Below are positions 25,701 to 39,544 of a stretch of 64,000 bases of DNA, in pieces. A program made the position numbers and the translations under genes. Source of the stretch: Ooceraea biroi (lineage: Eukaryota; Arthropoda; Insecta; Hymenoptera; Formicidae); assembly GCF_003672135.1 (NCBI RefSeq), contig NC_039506.1, positions 22,662,497-22,726,496 on the forward strand. Reading direction: 5' to 3'. Below the pieces are notes generated by a model. That model was not told where the DNA came from, did not search any database, and saw only the letters and a program-made list of their open reading frames with translations. Every line of letters begins with the position of its first letter. Within the stretch, counting starts at the first letter, position 1.

Positions 25701-28700
25701 CATAAATGCTATCATTAATTATATACTGTTAGTTTTACATTTCATATAATTCCGCGTATTCTACTATAGATTTTGCAAACATTTTTGTCGCGTGCCATCA
25801 AACGTTACCGTAATAATCGCAAACGAGGATTTAATCGATTCAAGGTATAGCTACGCAGAAGGTTTCTCAAGTGGGTCCTTCGTCACAAGCGCATAATTCG
25901 CAATTAACTTACGCAGAGCTGTTCAACGCTAATTAATGAGTACGTCAGAAACTTCAAGTACTTCGATTAGTCTACCAAAGAGTTTTATAGTTGCCATGTT
26001 AAGTACTATGAAATTTAATTTCCGACACATCATCGAAATTAGCAATTAATTAGGAAATCTCGCAGTTCTTCTTGCCATATTATGTCAAAAATTATCCGTA
26101 AAAGAACATTTATATTTTATTAATTTTATTATATATTCTTGATAATTAACAAACTACAAGTTTTCCTAATAATTTATGTTATATAATATTATTACGATAG
26201 ATACCGAAGAATTATCTAATCTAATACGATACCTGCATATCGTTTTTACAGTATTTCAAGCTTCATTTCCAATTCTATTGAAAGAAATTTTTCAATAGAT
26301 TTATATCCATGTATTACGTCATGATTTCCGTTACTCGTCTATCAAAAGGCTTTCGCCGAAGCGGGTACGAAACGTCCGTTGGGCGTCGACGTTGAAAATT
26401 GCCGACGTCATCTAAGGACGAAACGCAATTACCGGCAGAATCGTGCACCCTTCGCATATACGCGGGTACCAAGATCTGCGATTCCCATTTTTATCCGGCG
26501 CTAATGGGACGGTGTCAAAGTAGACCCCTATTTGCCATCTTCGCGATATTCCGACTCATCGATCCTGAAGCTAACCCAATAAGCTACGCGAGATTCGTCT
26601 TGAACGCACCCGCAGACTCCCGCGCAATCGAGAACTACAGAATATTACTGATCTTCCACGATACGCGTGTATTAGGTCTTCCGACCTGGCTAAACCCACT
26701 TAGGATTACGGCCGCGTTGTAATTTTCGCTTGCAACATCATCCCCGTGAGACTACAGTCGCAGAGTAAATTTGAAGCGCGTTCGAAACTTTTAACGCGGT
26801 TAACTCAAAAAACGGCAATAACGAAATTAAGCGTCAGAATTATATTAAACTAATTCGAAACTTTCAAATGCTTGGAAAAACAGCGCTTTTCAAGTTTTAG
26901 AATTTTCTATCGCTTTATGGATTCATGTATAAAGAGCAGAGTTTATAAACAATTGAATATTATATGCAGAACCCTAAAAATTGTTCCGTAACGTAAGTGA
27001 TTTCTTTTTTAGAACCGTCATATATAAAATTTTATTTTCTGATAATGTATCTCCAGATAATCTCTTTTTTTTAATTAAGAACGGCAGTAAAACAATAAGA
27101 CATAAGAATACGTAATTTGATTTCCAATTTAATAATGCCAAATATTGCCAGCAAGAAAGTGCAACGATTCTTCGCTAGCATCCACTGATTCGTTGTGGGG
27201 ATGACTGTACATTATTCAAGCGAGCTGTGAGCGAAAACCCGAGACAATAATTGGCTCGTCCACTCAGCATCGCCGGAGTGGCCGATGGATGTATTCGTTG
27301 AGATTACGCGAAATGGTTGTAAATGCCTGGAGAGTACCGGCTGGCCGGAGTAGCCCTTGCCACCCTGCGCCGCCCTGCCATCAAAGAGTGAGCCACTATC
27401 TCGCAACTGCAGTTACAACTGCACAAAGGTTAATGCATGCTATTGTTGCTGCCAGCCGGCCAGAACTGCCGTGCTTTCGTCGGGATCGCAGACAAATGCA
27501 TTCATACGGATGCCGGCGAATGCACCCTTATATTCGAACGATAATCGCGATACATATACATATTTAACTAATAGCGTCCCTTCTGCGTGATTTTGTTTTA
27601 TCGACCTGCTATTTGATAGCCCTAATGTCTACTTCTGCTAGTTAAATCTCTTGACGTATGTTTAGAACAAGGTTCTATCATTAAATCGTACAATCGTATT
27701 CGACATGTTTTATTTTTCTGCTGATAACTCTAGAACTCTCTCTTTTTGTTTTCTTTTTTAGTATCTTTAATTCAAAGCAAAGTAGTGGCAATAAACTTCA
27801 AGTATCCCGTAAGAAGAAAGCAGAGAAAAATAAGAACTCCATTTGTCCTAATGCGTTTCTCATTGGCAAGTCTATTTTTTCCGGTCTAACAACTCTGCTG
27901 ATAGTTGCTGTGTTCTACTGCAAAGTCGCATCAAACAAACCGAACAGCCTGCGTAAAAGTGTGCGTCGGGGGTTGCCGCGAGTTCTTGCTCGAAGAGGAT
28001 GAAGGGTGATAAAACGAAATGAGACTCATCACGCGAATGGAAGAGACACAGCTCGGTTCGGCTTGGCGTGGCGGTGGTGCGGCGCCAACTGATAGGGGAA
28101 TCAGAATCAGAGCAGATCAAAGCAGACGAAGCGATACGCAGTACACGTCGAAGTTGATGGAGAACGTTTTACGTCGGCGAATTGCGAGTTTCGTCGAGTC
28201 GAAGTGACGCAGCGAGACGATGAGAGGATGCGAGGAGGGACGACGGACAGAAAAGACTAAGTCGATTTTAATTTAACCGGAGGACAAATTAAAAGGCATC
28301 AATCCGGAGGGCAAAGTGCTGTGGGGGATTAACAGTTGCCTCTTAAGGATCTGGAAGAACGACGGGGTAACGACAGGCCCTTCGAGCGAAACGACGCCGG
28401 GATACCTAATTCGCTCGGCCTTTGGTCTACCAAACGGAGGTAATCTCCCGGCTCGCTGTGCTCAAAAATATATTGCACTCTTTCTGCAAATGGTAATGCT
28501 GAAGCTGTTAGACATAAATGACGTTAAGCTGCGCTTGTAAATATTGAGGGACTTGCGAGAATTCATCGGATCACGTGTGACTCAAAAGATGAATTTTAAA
28601 CATGGAATCGGATAGTTAGTTGAAAGATGATAGAAAATGCTAGATAACAATGGTAAATACTTTTGATTGATGTGGTGTTATTTTATTATTATTAATTCTT

Positions 28701-31462
28701 TAGTTATAATGTACATGACGCGGTATTTATAATACGGTTGCTGCAGAGAATAAAAATATTATAATTAATTGTCGATTTTGATTGTTGTTGTCATGACAAC
28801 ATTGTAGTAGGAAACTACATCAAACATTACATTTGAAATTATTATCGATGATATTGAACCTCCTTAACAAAAAATGGATTCAACTTGGTTGGAGCTACCC
28901 ATCTTTCGCAGCTAAAGAATTACAGACAAAAAGGTCCGATAAACATTTGCAAACTTTTAATAGATACAAGTGCACTGCCACAAAATTCTCTGTATTATTT
29001 CTTCAATAAAAAGATTGCATGATGAAACTGCCAATATAAGAAATATACATTGCTTACGAGCAAATTTACAATATAATCTATGGACTGTTGTGTCGTATAC
29101 TACAAATGTTCTATTATCAAAACGCAATGCCCTTAGCCGAGATAAGAGTGCCAGATAGAGCAATCCCATTTTGCCGATATTAAGGTTCCGCATCGACTTT
29201 AACAGAGGGTAAAACGATCGGAGCCGGATCTCGTTGTTCGATAACGGCGGCACGTAAACTGCAGCTTACGGAGAGCCATAAAATCAAGAATGTGCCGCGC
29301 CTATGACCATTCGCATTGTTGTACAATCCGCAGAAAAGGCGTATTCTGTCCGATCGTTCCCTTTTTTTCAACAATGCTATTATTGGTATCGATTCAGCGT
29401 CTACACATGCTTGTACCATACGCTGCAGTATTATCATTGCCGTTAATCGAATACGAGTATATCCCGCGGGACAATAAAAAGATATGAATGTCGTCTATAT
29501 TCGAATAGAAAAGCGAGAGATATTTAGGACGTAGTGGCTTGAAAACTTGTGAGATAGCGATTGGTATAAGATACGAAAGCCAAATAAATTAGGATAATAC
29601 ATAACGCAGTACGTCGCAGCAGAGCTGTTTTAATTGTTAATTCGTTGTGGATTAATTAAAACAGTTCACAGGGGAATGCAACCTTCATACTCGTTGTTGG
29701 TATTGCTTCGAGACAGACAATAACGAAAGTAATATATTTCGTCAACGACAACCACTAAACTGTTCATCCGTACGTATACGTGCACATCTAAACGAGTGTT
29801 AAGCCGCTTGCCAGACGTTACAAGGGCTACTTTACCCTCCGCCTGATGAAATTCTCTGCTGAAATTATTTTCAGGCTTGGCGGTGGGTTAACGAAGCAGC
29901 TCGTTGTCGAAAGTAAGAGCGAGAGGATGAAGAAAAGAACTTGCTTTTCGATAATGCGATTTGCCCGATCAACAAATCGACATGGTTGACAAAAATAAAT
30001 TAGAGTATATGTGTCACAACATTAAATGTATTTAATTCTGTATAATCGTATATAATTGTGTGTCTTGTAATAATATAATATAATAATAATTGCGCTTTTA
30101 ATGGAAAAGTTTTTATATACATATAATACTGCAGGCTTTAGAGTATGTGCACGTTGCAAAAAAATATTTAGTTACATGTATCTTATAAAAAAGAGTTTTA
30201 GAACGGTTTTAAACTCAATTTGACTCGTGCACAGTCTGATATCAATATTAGACGTGCCGATGATCACGTACTGCTCACCAAAATTTAAAGAGCAATTTCT
30301 CGTTCCAAGCATCGGACTTTGTCGCAAAGCTGGTGAAACGCTCGAGTTGTTTCGCGGCATATCGCCTTGCGGAAGCGCGACTCTTGCCGATTGCATTCCC
30401 TGCCGACGCACAAACGTAAATTAAAAATGCTCCGACGCGGTTAACGAGCAAACGACAAAGGGGCAGCGCTGAAGCACGACGGCGCAAAGAGAACGGGAGA
30501 CGCGGTGGCGAAAATTAATATCACCCTCTTCAACCCTTGTTATAGGAGAGCACGCGCACGCGGGCATCGTGCAAGCGCGCGTGTAACGCGTCAAAAGTGT
30601 AAACGCACAACGTTGCTGTTTGCCATCTGGTAAAAGTTTCATCCGTATGTCCGTCCGTTCGTCGCACTTCCGATTTTCACACGCGCATGCGCCCGTATAC
30701 GTGCGTTGGAAAAATGATCAAAATGAATTTACGTAAAACCAAATAAAACTTTAACTTGAGCTTTGAAACTTTGTGACAAAATAATTTTCTTCAAAAATTC
30801 TTTTCAATTTTTGAAAGCTGTAAATCACGTCGATTAGAGAGAGAGAAAGTTACAAATTTTGGATTCCGAGAGATTACCATATGTTTTTGATCGAGGATGG
30901 GTGAGATAAATTTGGGCAGCTGGCTCGATGATTCGGGACTCAAAGTAGTGCAATTCTTTTTATTATCTCACACGACACATTGCGGAAAACGGAACTCGCG
31001 CGAACGCGACGTGTGTGGGTTTCGCGCGCGACGTTCTCCAATCGGTTGCCTTGCGCTCGTGAAAATTACAGGGCATGCCAAAGTTCAAAGCGTGCCCTCG
31101 AGGCTGTGGTCTGCCAAAAATAGCTAAATTGCTGACTCCTCACAGGAACACAGCTCGACGCAATGGCGGTCGCGTTGTGTTTCTTTGTCGCGTTTGAGCG
31201 TGTCTATTGCTCTGCTGGAGAGCGATGTACATAGTGCGGTAGTTCGTAAACTCTCGCACATGCATCACGAACGTAGAGAAGAGAGCGTAAGTGCATTCCA
31301 CTGCAAACTGTTATTTTAAATTAAATTAAGTAGCAATTAGAGAATCTAAAGACGTTACCTACATATTTTTTATTTATTTTTCTGCAAGAATTGAAAATAT
31401 ATTACTAGCAAGTAAAAATGTACGAAGTGTGGTATGCGATAATGATATTATTTATAAGCGAG

Positions 31463-31508
31463 ACTCTCTCTTTCGCTCTCTCTCTCCCTTTCTCTCTTTC
31501 TCTCTCTT
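31463..31508 (+). repeat. (TC)n simple repeat
   Basis: An imperfect pyrimidine run of CT dinucleotides with TTT and CCC interruptions, inside AT-rich sequence. No associated gene feature was seen. Confidence 0.85.
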
Positions 31509-32996
31509 ATATTTATTTTCTAAGTGTTCATTCACACATAAATATGGACACTTCTTATGATTAGGCACATTTGAAGAGAAAGTAGCTGTTTCGATATTTT
31601 CCTATTTTCATAACAAACGGTTTTTTAGCATCACAGCTAAACCGCACGTTTTACCTGACAGGGAGACGTGGAGGTGCATAAAAAGTTGTAAATGTTAGAA
31701 GTAAAGCTGAACTACTGGCGTTCGTTGTGGGAAATGGTCGCTAAATGAGGCGCACCTTTGAATATGCGGTGTCCGCTTTTAATAATATGCACGCGAGCGT
31801 ATTGTCTGCGCTCAGAAATTTAAAGAGTGCCGGGATCAAAGGGATTCTTCAAACTAGTCCGAACGAACGCATTGTACACCGCGGATCAATGTCGCTGGCA
31901 TGACTTTACGAGAAAACTCGGTTTTCCGGAGATCTTTTTAAAGTCGAGAGTGGAAGCAAAGGTAGCCGTGCAATTCGCGATGATAACGCTTTCGAGCATA
32001 AATATAATATGACAATAACACGTGCGGCAAAAATACGTAAAAATTTCAGACATGTATTATTAATATTCCGAGGACATACAAAATAAAATTATGCATTATT
32101 TCTTTTGACTGAGTTTTGTAGGAAATATTTTTACAGGGGTATGTAACTACGAGGACACATAAATATAAAACAAAATAAAATAAATGTGCTATTACTGCAC
32201 ATTGATCTCAAATCCAAAGATATAAATAATAGTACAAGCTGTTAAAGAAATATATACAGAGAAATTTATAACTGTTGCATAACCGTTACACGTGATTATT
32301 ATGTTTGTTTAATCCAACATACTTCAAGGTTTCACGCCGCATTGATGTCGCGTATCTTGAGAGGCTTTAGCACCAAGATCGCCGCGTTCGACGACATCGT
32401 TGAACGCACCTTTAATTACGACGTTTGAGCGAACGGTCAAACGACCTGGCGACGCGAAAGAATTTAATTACACGCCGACCCGAAAAAGGCCGCGAAGTCG
32501 AAAGCAGAGAACCGCGAATACCGCACCCTCGCGTCGGCCTGCAACTGGGAAAGAGATTGAAAATGGAAGAACGATGACCCCATGCACGCGAAGTATCACA
32601 ATTAACCGGAACGTTGAAACTACCCAACCGGAATATGACGTCGTTTTATAAAAAAAAATCACTATTTACTGAAGCAAGGGAAATTCAAAGATAAATGCTC
32701 AGAAAGATTTTAAGCAAAAAAAGATTTGTATATAAATTCGAGTTACTCGTTGATTTATCAAGTTTCTCTCTCCAAAATTGAGAGAACTCAAAAAGTTCGG
32801 TCCCATTTTTGCATCAAATTTTACTTTATTACATTCAATAGAAATAAATGATTCATGAACCAAATAATCACCATCGTTGTCTATGATCAGGCATTATTGC
32901 CTATGATATAGACATTATCAGCATTGTAACCTGTATTACATATAAATGGATTTGAAAATCGAACCGAACTTTTTGATATATATCATGTTAAACATA

Positions 32997-33410
32997 TTAA
33001 CACATTCGCGACCGGCATACCGCGGCAGTTCTGACAAGAGAGTTTTAGCTGAACGCCGCATACAATTGCCAAAAGTTTATAACTGAACGCCATAGGGTTC
33101 TAGTATTAAAATGGGAGTGAATATGAAAAGTATTGCTTTATCATATCATGCTTATAACTGCTTGTTAATTAACATTCAAAAAAATTTAGATGTTAGAAGC
33201 AAGTTAAAAAAATTGGAAATTTATAAATATAGAAATATCAAAATTGAAAGAGCTAAAGATGTAAAGATGTAATAACAAATAATAAAGTTCTAGTCATTGT
33301 AAATGCACATAACTCGTAAATTATCGTAGAACTACGTCACACACAACGGCAACCAGCTATAGATTTTAAAATGACATAGAACTAATTTTTGCCGGTCGCG
33401 AATGTGTTAA
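32997..33410. mobile_element. TTAA-flanked miniature element, piggyBac-like
   Basis: A 414-bp unit bounded by TTAA on both sides (32997-33000 and 33407-33410). Immediately inside are perfect 17-bp inverted repeats, CACATTCGCGACCGGCA at 33001-33017 and its reverse complement at 33390-33406. TTAA target duplication with short terminal repeats is characteristic of the piggyBac superfamily. The left part contains two related subterminal motifs, GCTGAACGCC (near 33050) and ACTGAACGCC (near 33083), plus TTCTAGT motifs near both ends. There is no transposase frame, so it would be a non-autonomous derivative mobilised by an element elsewhere. Identical terminal repeats suggest recent activity or selection on the ends. 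Family membership is inferred from the target site and end structure only. Confidence 0.8.
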
Positions 33411-33515
33411 ACAGGACAAATACATTAGATTAGGTAATATCGGTTTTTCAAATTTTCAGATATTATAAAATATAAATAATGTCGAATTTTTCTGATAAAA
33501 TCGCATCGGCATAAG
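33411..33515. other. Short AT-rich spacer between two repeats
   Basis: About 100 bases of AT-rich sequence between the TTAA element and the palindrome. Parts of it (TTAGATTAGGTAATAT) look like a degenerate reverse complement of sequence just right of the palindrome (ACCTAATATCTAA near 33734), so the palindrome may once have been longer. Confidence 0.4.
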
Positions 33516-33693
33516 CAAAGTATTAATCCAAAATAAGCAACGCTCAAGAAATCGAGAAATAGCAGAAAATATCAAATATAGTTGTTGCATTCAATTTAGC
33601 TTGGATAATTCAATGCAACAATTGTATTTGACATTTTCAATGTCTGCTATCTCTCGACTTGTCGCGTGTTGGTTATTCTGGATTAATACTTTG
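33516..33693. repeat. Long near-perfect palindrome (about 80-bp arms, about 10-bp loop)
   Basis: The left arm (33516-33596) starts CAAAGTATTAATCC and passes through GAGAAATAGCAGA to GTTGTTGCATTCAATT. The right arm (33607-33693) is its imperfect reverse complement and ends GGATTAATACTTTG. The central spacer is about ten bases (TAGCTTGGAT with edges). Arms this long fold into a stable hairpin, as seen in foldback or miniature inverted-repeat transposons. No open frame and no clear target-site duplication are visible. It abuts the 180-bp tandem duplication on its right. Confidence 0.85.
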
Positions 33694-33700
33694 GTTTGGA

Positions 33701-34050
33701 AAAAGCATCTATTGCAAAATTCAAAATTACCTCAACCTAATATCTAATTTCAGACTATACCATCCTACATAGAAAGCCGTCACAAATTGTCTGACGTATC
33801 TGTGCCACCGCTCAGTAGTAGCTGATAGGAAATAGTCTATTGTTAGTATTGTGCGAACGAAAGCGATTGTTTTGATTTAAAAAAGCATCTATTGCAAAAT
33901 CCAAAATTATTTGTTACACAACCCAATATTTATCCTATATTATCCTATATAGAGAGCAGCTTGTTTGACATATCTGTGCTACTGCTCGTAGTAGCTGATA
34001 GAAAATAGTCTATTGCTTATTGTTAGTATCGCTTGATCGAAAGCGACAAA
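33701..34050 (+). repeat. Two tandem copies of a 180-bp unit
   Basis: Copy 1 (33701-33880) and copy 2 (33881 to about 34050) both begin AAAAGCATCTATTGCAAAAT. Both contain a block that reads CTGACGTATCTGTGCCACC in copy 1 and TTGACATATCTGTGCTACT in copy 2, then GTAGTAGCTGATAG and AATAGTCTATTG, and both end near GAAAGCGA. They differ by substitutions and small indels, including extra bases near 34014. The first copy starts a few bases after the palindrome ends. No frame runs through either copy, so it is non-coding. It could be an arm of a larger unrecognised element. Confidence 0.85.
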
Positions 34051-37000
34051 ATTGCGTCGACAGATCACGACGTGGATGCCTCGCGGCGGCGCTCGAAATG
34101 TGAGAGAGAAAGAGAAAAAAGAGAGGAAGAGCGATGGGAAGAGGATTGAGAGAGTGAGAAAAAGCCGGTACAATATCGAAGAGAACCAGCGCGATCAGAC
34201 GAAAATAGTTGAGTAACGTGGGAAAGGGCGGCGTCGAAGGGTAGTAGGTAGTTTCACCCCGGCGCGGCGACTCGTACAATGTCGATGAAGTAAAACGCAG
34301 TCGGGGTAATTGGCGCACCTTTCAGATGTAAATGCGGTTCGTTAGGGAGGTTTCCAGCCGGCGATGCATCGCTGACGGTGCACCGGGAGAATCAGACTCG
34401 GCCAGTTGGTAATGCCGCTCTATATACCGGGGCTGGTGAACTGACACGGCTGACATGCACCCTCTCTTGCGCTCTCTTTCTCCCTTGCTCTTTCAACCTG
34501 TCGTCCCGTAGCTGATACCCGCGCTTCCTGCTCCGTAATGCAGCGAGTTAGACCAAAAGTGTAAACCGAATCGCGGGGCTAAGTGCCACGTATTTTATCA
34601 TGGTAATATAACTGGAATTCTTTTGCGTCAGGTGGTGCCCACCATGGACACCGATCATCGACACGGCAATCACAGGGCGGACGAATATTTCGCCGACGAC
34701 GACGACGAGCTGGCACGGATGAAAATTTGCGAACGAATCGTTGCGCAGCGTACTGATTTCGCGCTTCGCTGAGCGATGCTGCACGTATGTATGCCAGCAC
34801 GTTACCTTCATAGGAACAACAACGTGAATATCGTGCATCAATGCCGATGTGATATATGCGTCGCTTTATTTCGATCACGCCACATACCGGCGTGTCTAAT
34901 TCGCCATTAATTCTACTCGTGATTGGAATTGGATATTAACGAGAGTAAAATGACCTAGCGTATTAAATTGTAATTATTTTTCGCGTGACAAACTGCGTCG
35001 AAAATGCTCGAGAATTGTTTAAATGGCATTTATACTAAATAATGAGGCAATAAATAAAGTTTACGAGAAGATGCATAAATTGCAAAGAACGGTGCAACTG
35101 CGAAAAATTGTATCCATTTACTCTTCTTTTATTTAAAGATTCTTCGTGATTTCTCCAAATCTTTATTCCTCAAATTGTCATCAGATTTAAAACACGAAAA
35201 AACATTAGGTCGTTAACTAAGTAATCTGGGTTGTGTCTAGATGATGATACAAATATTATAGCGATGTTTTGGAGATTTTGGTTTTTGTTTCTTAAAGATT
35301 GCCAACTATCAAATTAATATACAAGTTATATTGTCCTATCATATCAAGTATTATATGTGTTTAGTATGATTAATCGCCACCTGGACGCGACACGGATTAA
35401 TGACCTAATATCAACATGCTAAGCATATTCCATAGCAGTATTAGTTTGACACAAGAAACACGGGCATTTCTTGGTATAATAAAAGCGGAAACATATGTTA
35501 TCGCAGAATCGACGTGAATTAACGTCACGTCCCTACCTTGCACAATTTTCCATCGATTCCGCGCATGTAACTTGCACGGAGACATCTTTTTCTCACCGAC
35601 AGTTCATCGATACAATAATGTAGAAAATTCTCAACCGAAACGCTGCCACGCCGTTACGAGCGATCGTATCTTCTCGAAACTGACGAAACTCTCGAAGGTC
35701 AAATATACTGGAACCTGCAGCCGGCCTCGTTACGAAGTTTCTCGTTTCTCGAAGCACCTTCCAGTTCCGCCGTACAGGGTAAGCTACCGAATAGGAGCGA
35801 GCGGATGAACCCGAGAGAGCCGAGATTGAATTCAGCGAAAATTAACGGATATTGTTTATAAGTGGAAACTCGCGCTGCGCGCACCATGGATTGACATTAC
35901 TTGCACGGGTGATTATCGGCATGTCGGGAGGCTGATCCCGTCTCGTCGCGTCACGGCATCGCGGCTGCATTCCTGTTTGAATTCGCGTCTCTGTAATCCA
36001 CGAGCGTATAGAAACCAAGTTATGGCGGCGCTTTGAGCACTTGCGCATAATTACGTGTGACGAGGCGGAAACCAACGAATTTCCGGATTGCCAAGCCTCG
36101 CAACTTGTGTCGAGGAGATTTACGCATCCCCGCCATTGGAAAATTAAAACCCGCGTCACGCAAATTAAACCTGCGAAATCTTTCACTATCATTTCTGGGT
36201 AAAAGAAAAAATTAATAATGCACGATAGAGTTTTGTCCTATTATCCTTAGTCTATGCGGTTCTTGTTATATGTTTAGGGGGATCTTATCCCTCTTGCTCG
36301 CGTACTCCAAGATGCGAGATTAACGTGGATGTTATGCACGAGACCCTCGTCACCAAATTAACGGCGTTTAGACAAGCCTAATTACATCCAGGTAATTACT
36401 AATCGATTGACGCCAAGGTATGATTATTCGTGAAGCAATATCAATAGAGGGAGAGAACGCAATGTTATTGGCACAAGACCGGGAGCGCTATTGATAAATC
36501 TTTGATGACAACTCGATTGAACGAAAATCTCGTCAGTGTCACGTACAACCACGCGTAAGGGTTAAGCTATTAACGTTCTACGACGTTATTCATTTATCGG
36601 CTATTCGTACCCAAAGCTTAGAGAAACGCTCATGTGTACGCGTCACCTCACTCGTACGCGCGAAATCATTACACGCGTCATCCGCCCTTTTGCTCAGACA
36701 CGTTGATCGCAAATCGATATTATTCGCAGGTAAATCCACGGGCTTCAACGAAAACGCGTTAGCGATCGCTACGGGGAAATTTTCAGCCGTTCCGTTCTGT
36801 GTCGTGGAACAGGATCGGTGAAGCGATGGTTCAGCGAGGTGCGGCGAACCGCTGATTAGCAGAAGTCAAGCTGCGGATTAATAGCATTTACCGATCCACG
36901 TTAGTTACGGTTAGTACATTTCAACGTGGTGCCTTGAAATTAGGCACGTACGATAATTAGACGGCGGGTTCCACAGCGCTATTCCGCTGGTCATCGCAGA

Positions 37001-39542
37001 GACCATACGCGCTGTGAAGGATAATTCGTATGGTCAATAGTACTGTGCGCTGCAACCCTGGTCAAGATTTAATCGATCATTAGCCGCATAAATGAAGGAG
37101 CCACTCGCGCAGATTATGATTCAAGGTTCTCAACGTAATTTTCTGCATTTTACTTTGTTTGCCGATTTTTTAACGTTACAAGATGAAATTAATTTTTTTT
37201 AAGTGGAAATAATGAAAAGCAATTTCAATTTTAATTGACGAGAAAATGCCAAGTGTCGCTAACTGCGTTTTCAGGTTGTTATGTAAGCACATTAATATAT
37301 ACTTTATTAATAAAATAAGATCTTAATTATTTATAATATTAAAATTATTACTATTTTCCGACGCGTGGATGCTACAGAGAGAGAAACAGAGAGCTGATAT
37401 GTAAATTATTTTGTCTAGACAGCAGGGCCAATCGATCGCGAGCAATTTGTCCTGGGAACCGTTTCAACATCCGGGTATTCGTGAGGAGCGACGAGGGATC
37501 TTGGTTCGTTGCCGGGAATACGCGGCGCGGAAGTGGATAACGACCGCGGTGGAAAAAACTTTTAAAGTAAATATCGTAAAAATTCATTTCCTGCCAGCAA
37601 TACGTTTCTATTCGTTCCCTTGCTCCCGCCATCTCCTCCTCCTCTTCTTCCTTCTCCTCAGCCTCTGCTGCTGCCGCTCGTTTTTTGCTCTTTTTTCTCG
37701 TGTTCTCGCCTTTGCACGCTCGGAATACAATAATCCCGGTATGGGAGTTCTGGTATTTGCGAGCATCAGGGTGGTACATATAGGCGGGGGTGATAACGTC
37801 GAGGGAGATTTAGCTGGGAGAGAGGCAGGTACAGGTGTTGGCATATATCGTTTAGCCGAGTCGATTCTTTATGACTAAATTAAAACAAGCGATCGCACGC
37901 GAACGGAGGGTGATGGTATTGGACAGTGTTCATCGGCCAGATCAGTTCTGGAGGGTGTGCGTTGCGAGCACAGGCGTTCCGTAAAAATTGTCGGCTACAG
38001 CCCGAATCAATCTTATTTTATATCCAAGCGGGCAATTGAAACGTCATCCGCAAATATTTTCCGAAATAAATAAATATGTTGCACCGGCTGCGTAAAGAAT
38101 TTTCGCGATTCCCTGAGAGCCGGTACAATGGGCTCTCGTCAACACATTTTTCAAGAAACGGCGACAAACGCCCCGGCCTGAAAAATGTCTCCTGTCTGAT
38201 ATTGGCGGAACTTTTCCGATTCGCCATTGGCAATGTAAACTCGCCTCTACGTGCATTATGCATGCCGGGAAATAGAACGAGTAGAGCGACCTGCACATAC
38301 GCGTATCGACCTGCGCGTGTGTCGGGGGTGGCTCAGCCGGAGCCCGGAATTCGGATAATCATGTTACAGTGAACGAGTTGTAAAATTCATGCCTCGTAAA
38401 TACGGAATCTCCATTGACAATTGGAGAAACGGTCTGATAGCCCGCTGCTCCCTTTTTTTCGCTCGCGATATCGCCGGTACATAACGAATTTTGAAAATGA
38501 TACAGTCGCGCGCTTCGCACTTTTACCGTGTTTTCAGCGATAAATTTCTTGTTAAGAAATTAAATTATATTTGATCTACAGGAAACTCTAAAGCAGTATT
38601 TTGGCGTTACATATTCTTGTATAAATCATTTTATTATTTTATCACGGATTTAAAATCTTTTCTCCTGCTTTCCTGTAATGGCTGCCCCTCTCTCTCTCCT
38701 TCTCTCTCTCTCTCTCTCTCTCTCGAAATTGCTGTCACGCAAGATTGACGATGGTAACGGCATGCTCGTGATTCCACAATTAATTCGTCTCCGATGACTA
38801 TAATTCAAGATTTGCCATGCTCATCACGCGTGTCTTGTCATTATGACATCGATGACAACATATAGTAATCGCCAATACCACGTTTGTACGATCTAGTTAA
38901 TGTTGATTGACGCCCTATGTACGCACACGGAGGATGCTCCTCATCGTATGCACACACAGGAAGTATCGGAACCGAGAGGATATGTATCGAGCCATCAGGC
39001 CATAATTAAACCAACACGTGCCATGACTGTTTGCCTTCGCATAGCCGGACAGCATGCACGTAGCACTATAAACGCAGCTAAGCAAATCTGTGCTACAACC
39101 TAAAGGGAAATCGGTTTTAAAATATTCGCGGAACCCTTCTTAACCGCTTCTTTGCGCGCAGCATAGCACAGCTAATACGAACTTTTACGTGACACCAGAT
39201 ATTAATTCGCACGCGAGAATAGAGTTTCTGTGACTTAACGATCCAGCGTTGCTCTGATTAATACGCGTGACGATGTCTCAATAAATAAATTCCATTTCAT
39301 GTAACCAAAGGTACTTCTGCATCGCAGAGCATACTGCATTGTGCGATATCGCAAAATTTCGTACACCTTTACACGGACGTACTTGCCTAAGCTGACTAAG
39401 CTGGCCGTCAGCGATACTCCGTTTGCGAAGAAATAAAAGATTTCGAAGACTGAGCTCGCGTCGAGGAGACACCACTTGCTCGACAGACAAAGGACCGTAC
39501 CTCCAAACCTCCACGTTACTACTACTAAGAACTATATACATA
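34051..39542. other. Gene-free stretch, no supported gene
   Basis: No gene is supported. Frames reach 155 codons (37411-37878, +) and 135 codons (37372-37779, -). They overlap on opposite strands across a CTC/CTT-rich run (37630-37676) that explains both. Other parts alternate between AT-rich (34980-35390, 37140-37350) and GC/CpG-rich (34080-34480, 35640-36080, 36700-37060). A (TC)n tract lies at 38687-38724. Confidence 0.6.
38687..38724 (+). repeat. (TC)n dinucleotide microsatellite
   Basis: A run of about 19 CT units with one CCT interruption. Plain microsatellite with no associated gene. Confidence 0.92.
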
Positions 39543-39544
39543 TA

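Larger units (their letters stand above)
21977..32996. other. Gene-free stretch, no supported gene
   Basis: Eleven kilobases without a supported gene. The longest frame is 194 codons at 24474-25058 (+); it is Arg/Gly/Ser-rich, overlaps frames on both strands and has no recognisable domain, so I treat it as a chance frame in GC-rich DNA. AT-rich parts (23200-23520, 25620-26310, 26860-27130, 30000-30190, 32040-32300) alternate with GC-rich ones (24440-25110, 28020-28260, 30400-30720). An 11-bp-arm hairpin lies at 29625-29664. A diverged short duplication lies at 22512-22713. Confidence 0.6.

Noticed and set aside
28786..28835. GTTGTCATGACAAC palindrome and a nearby TGTAGT/ACTACA stem
   Set aside because: Short stems in AT-rich sequence, no repeated copies, not distinguishable from chance.
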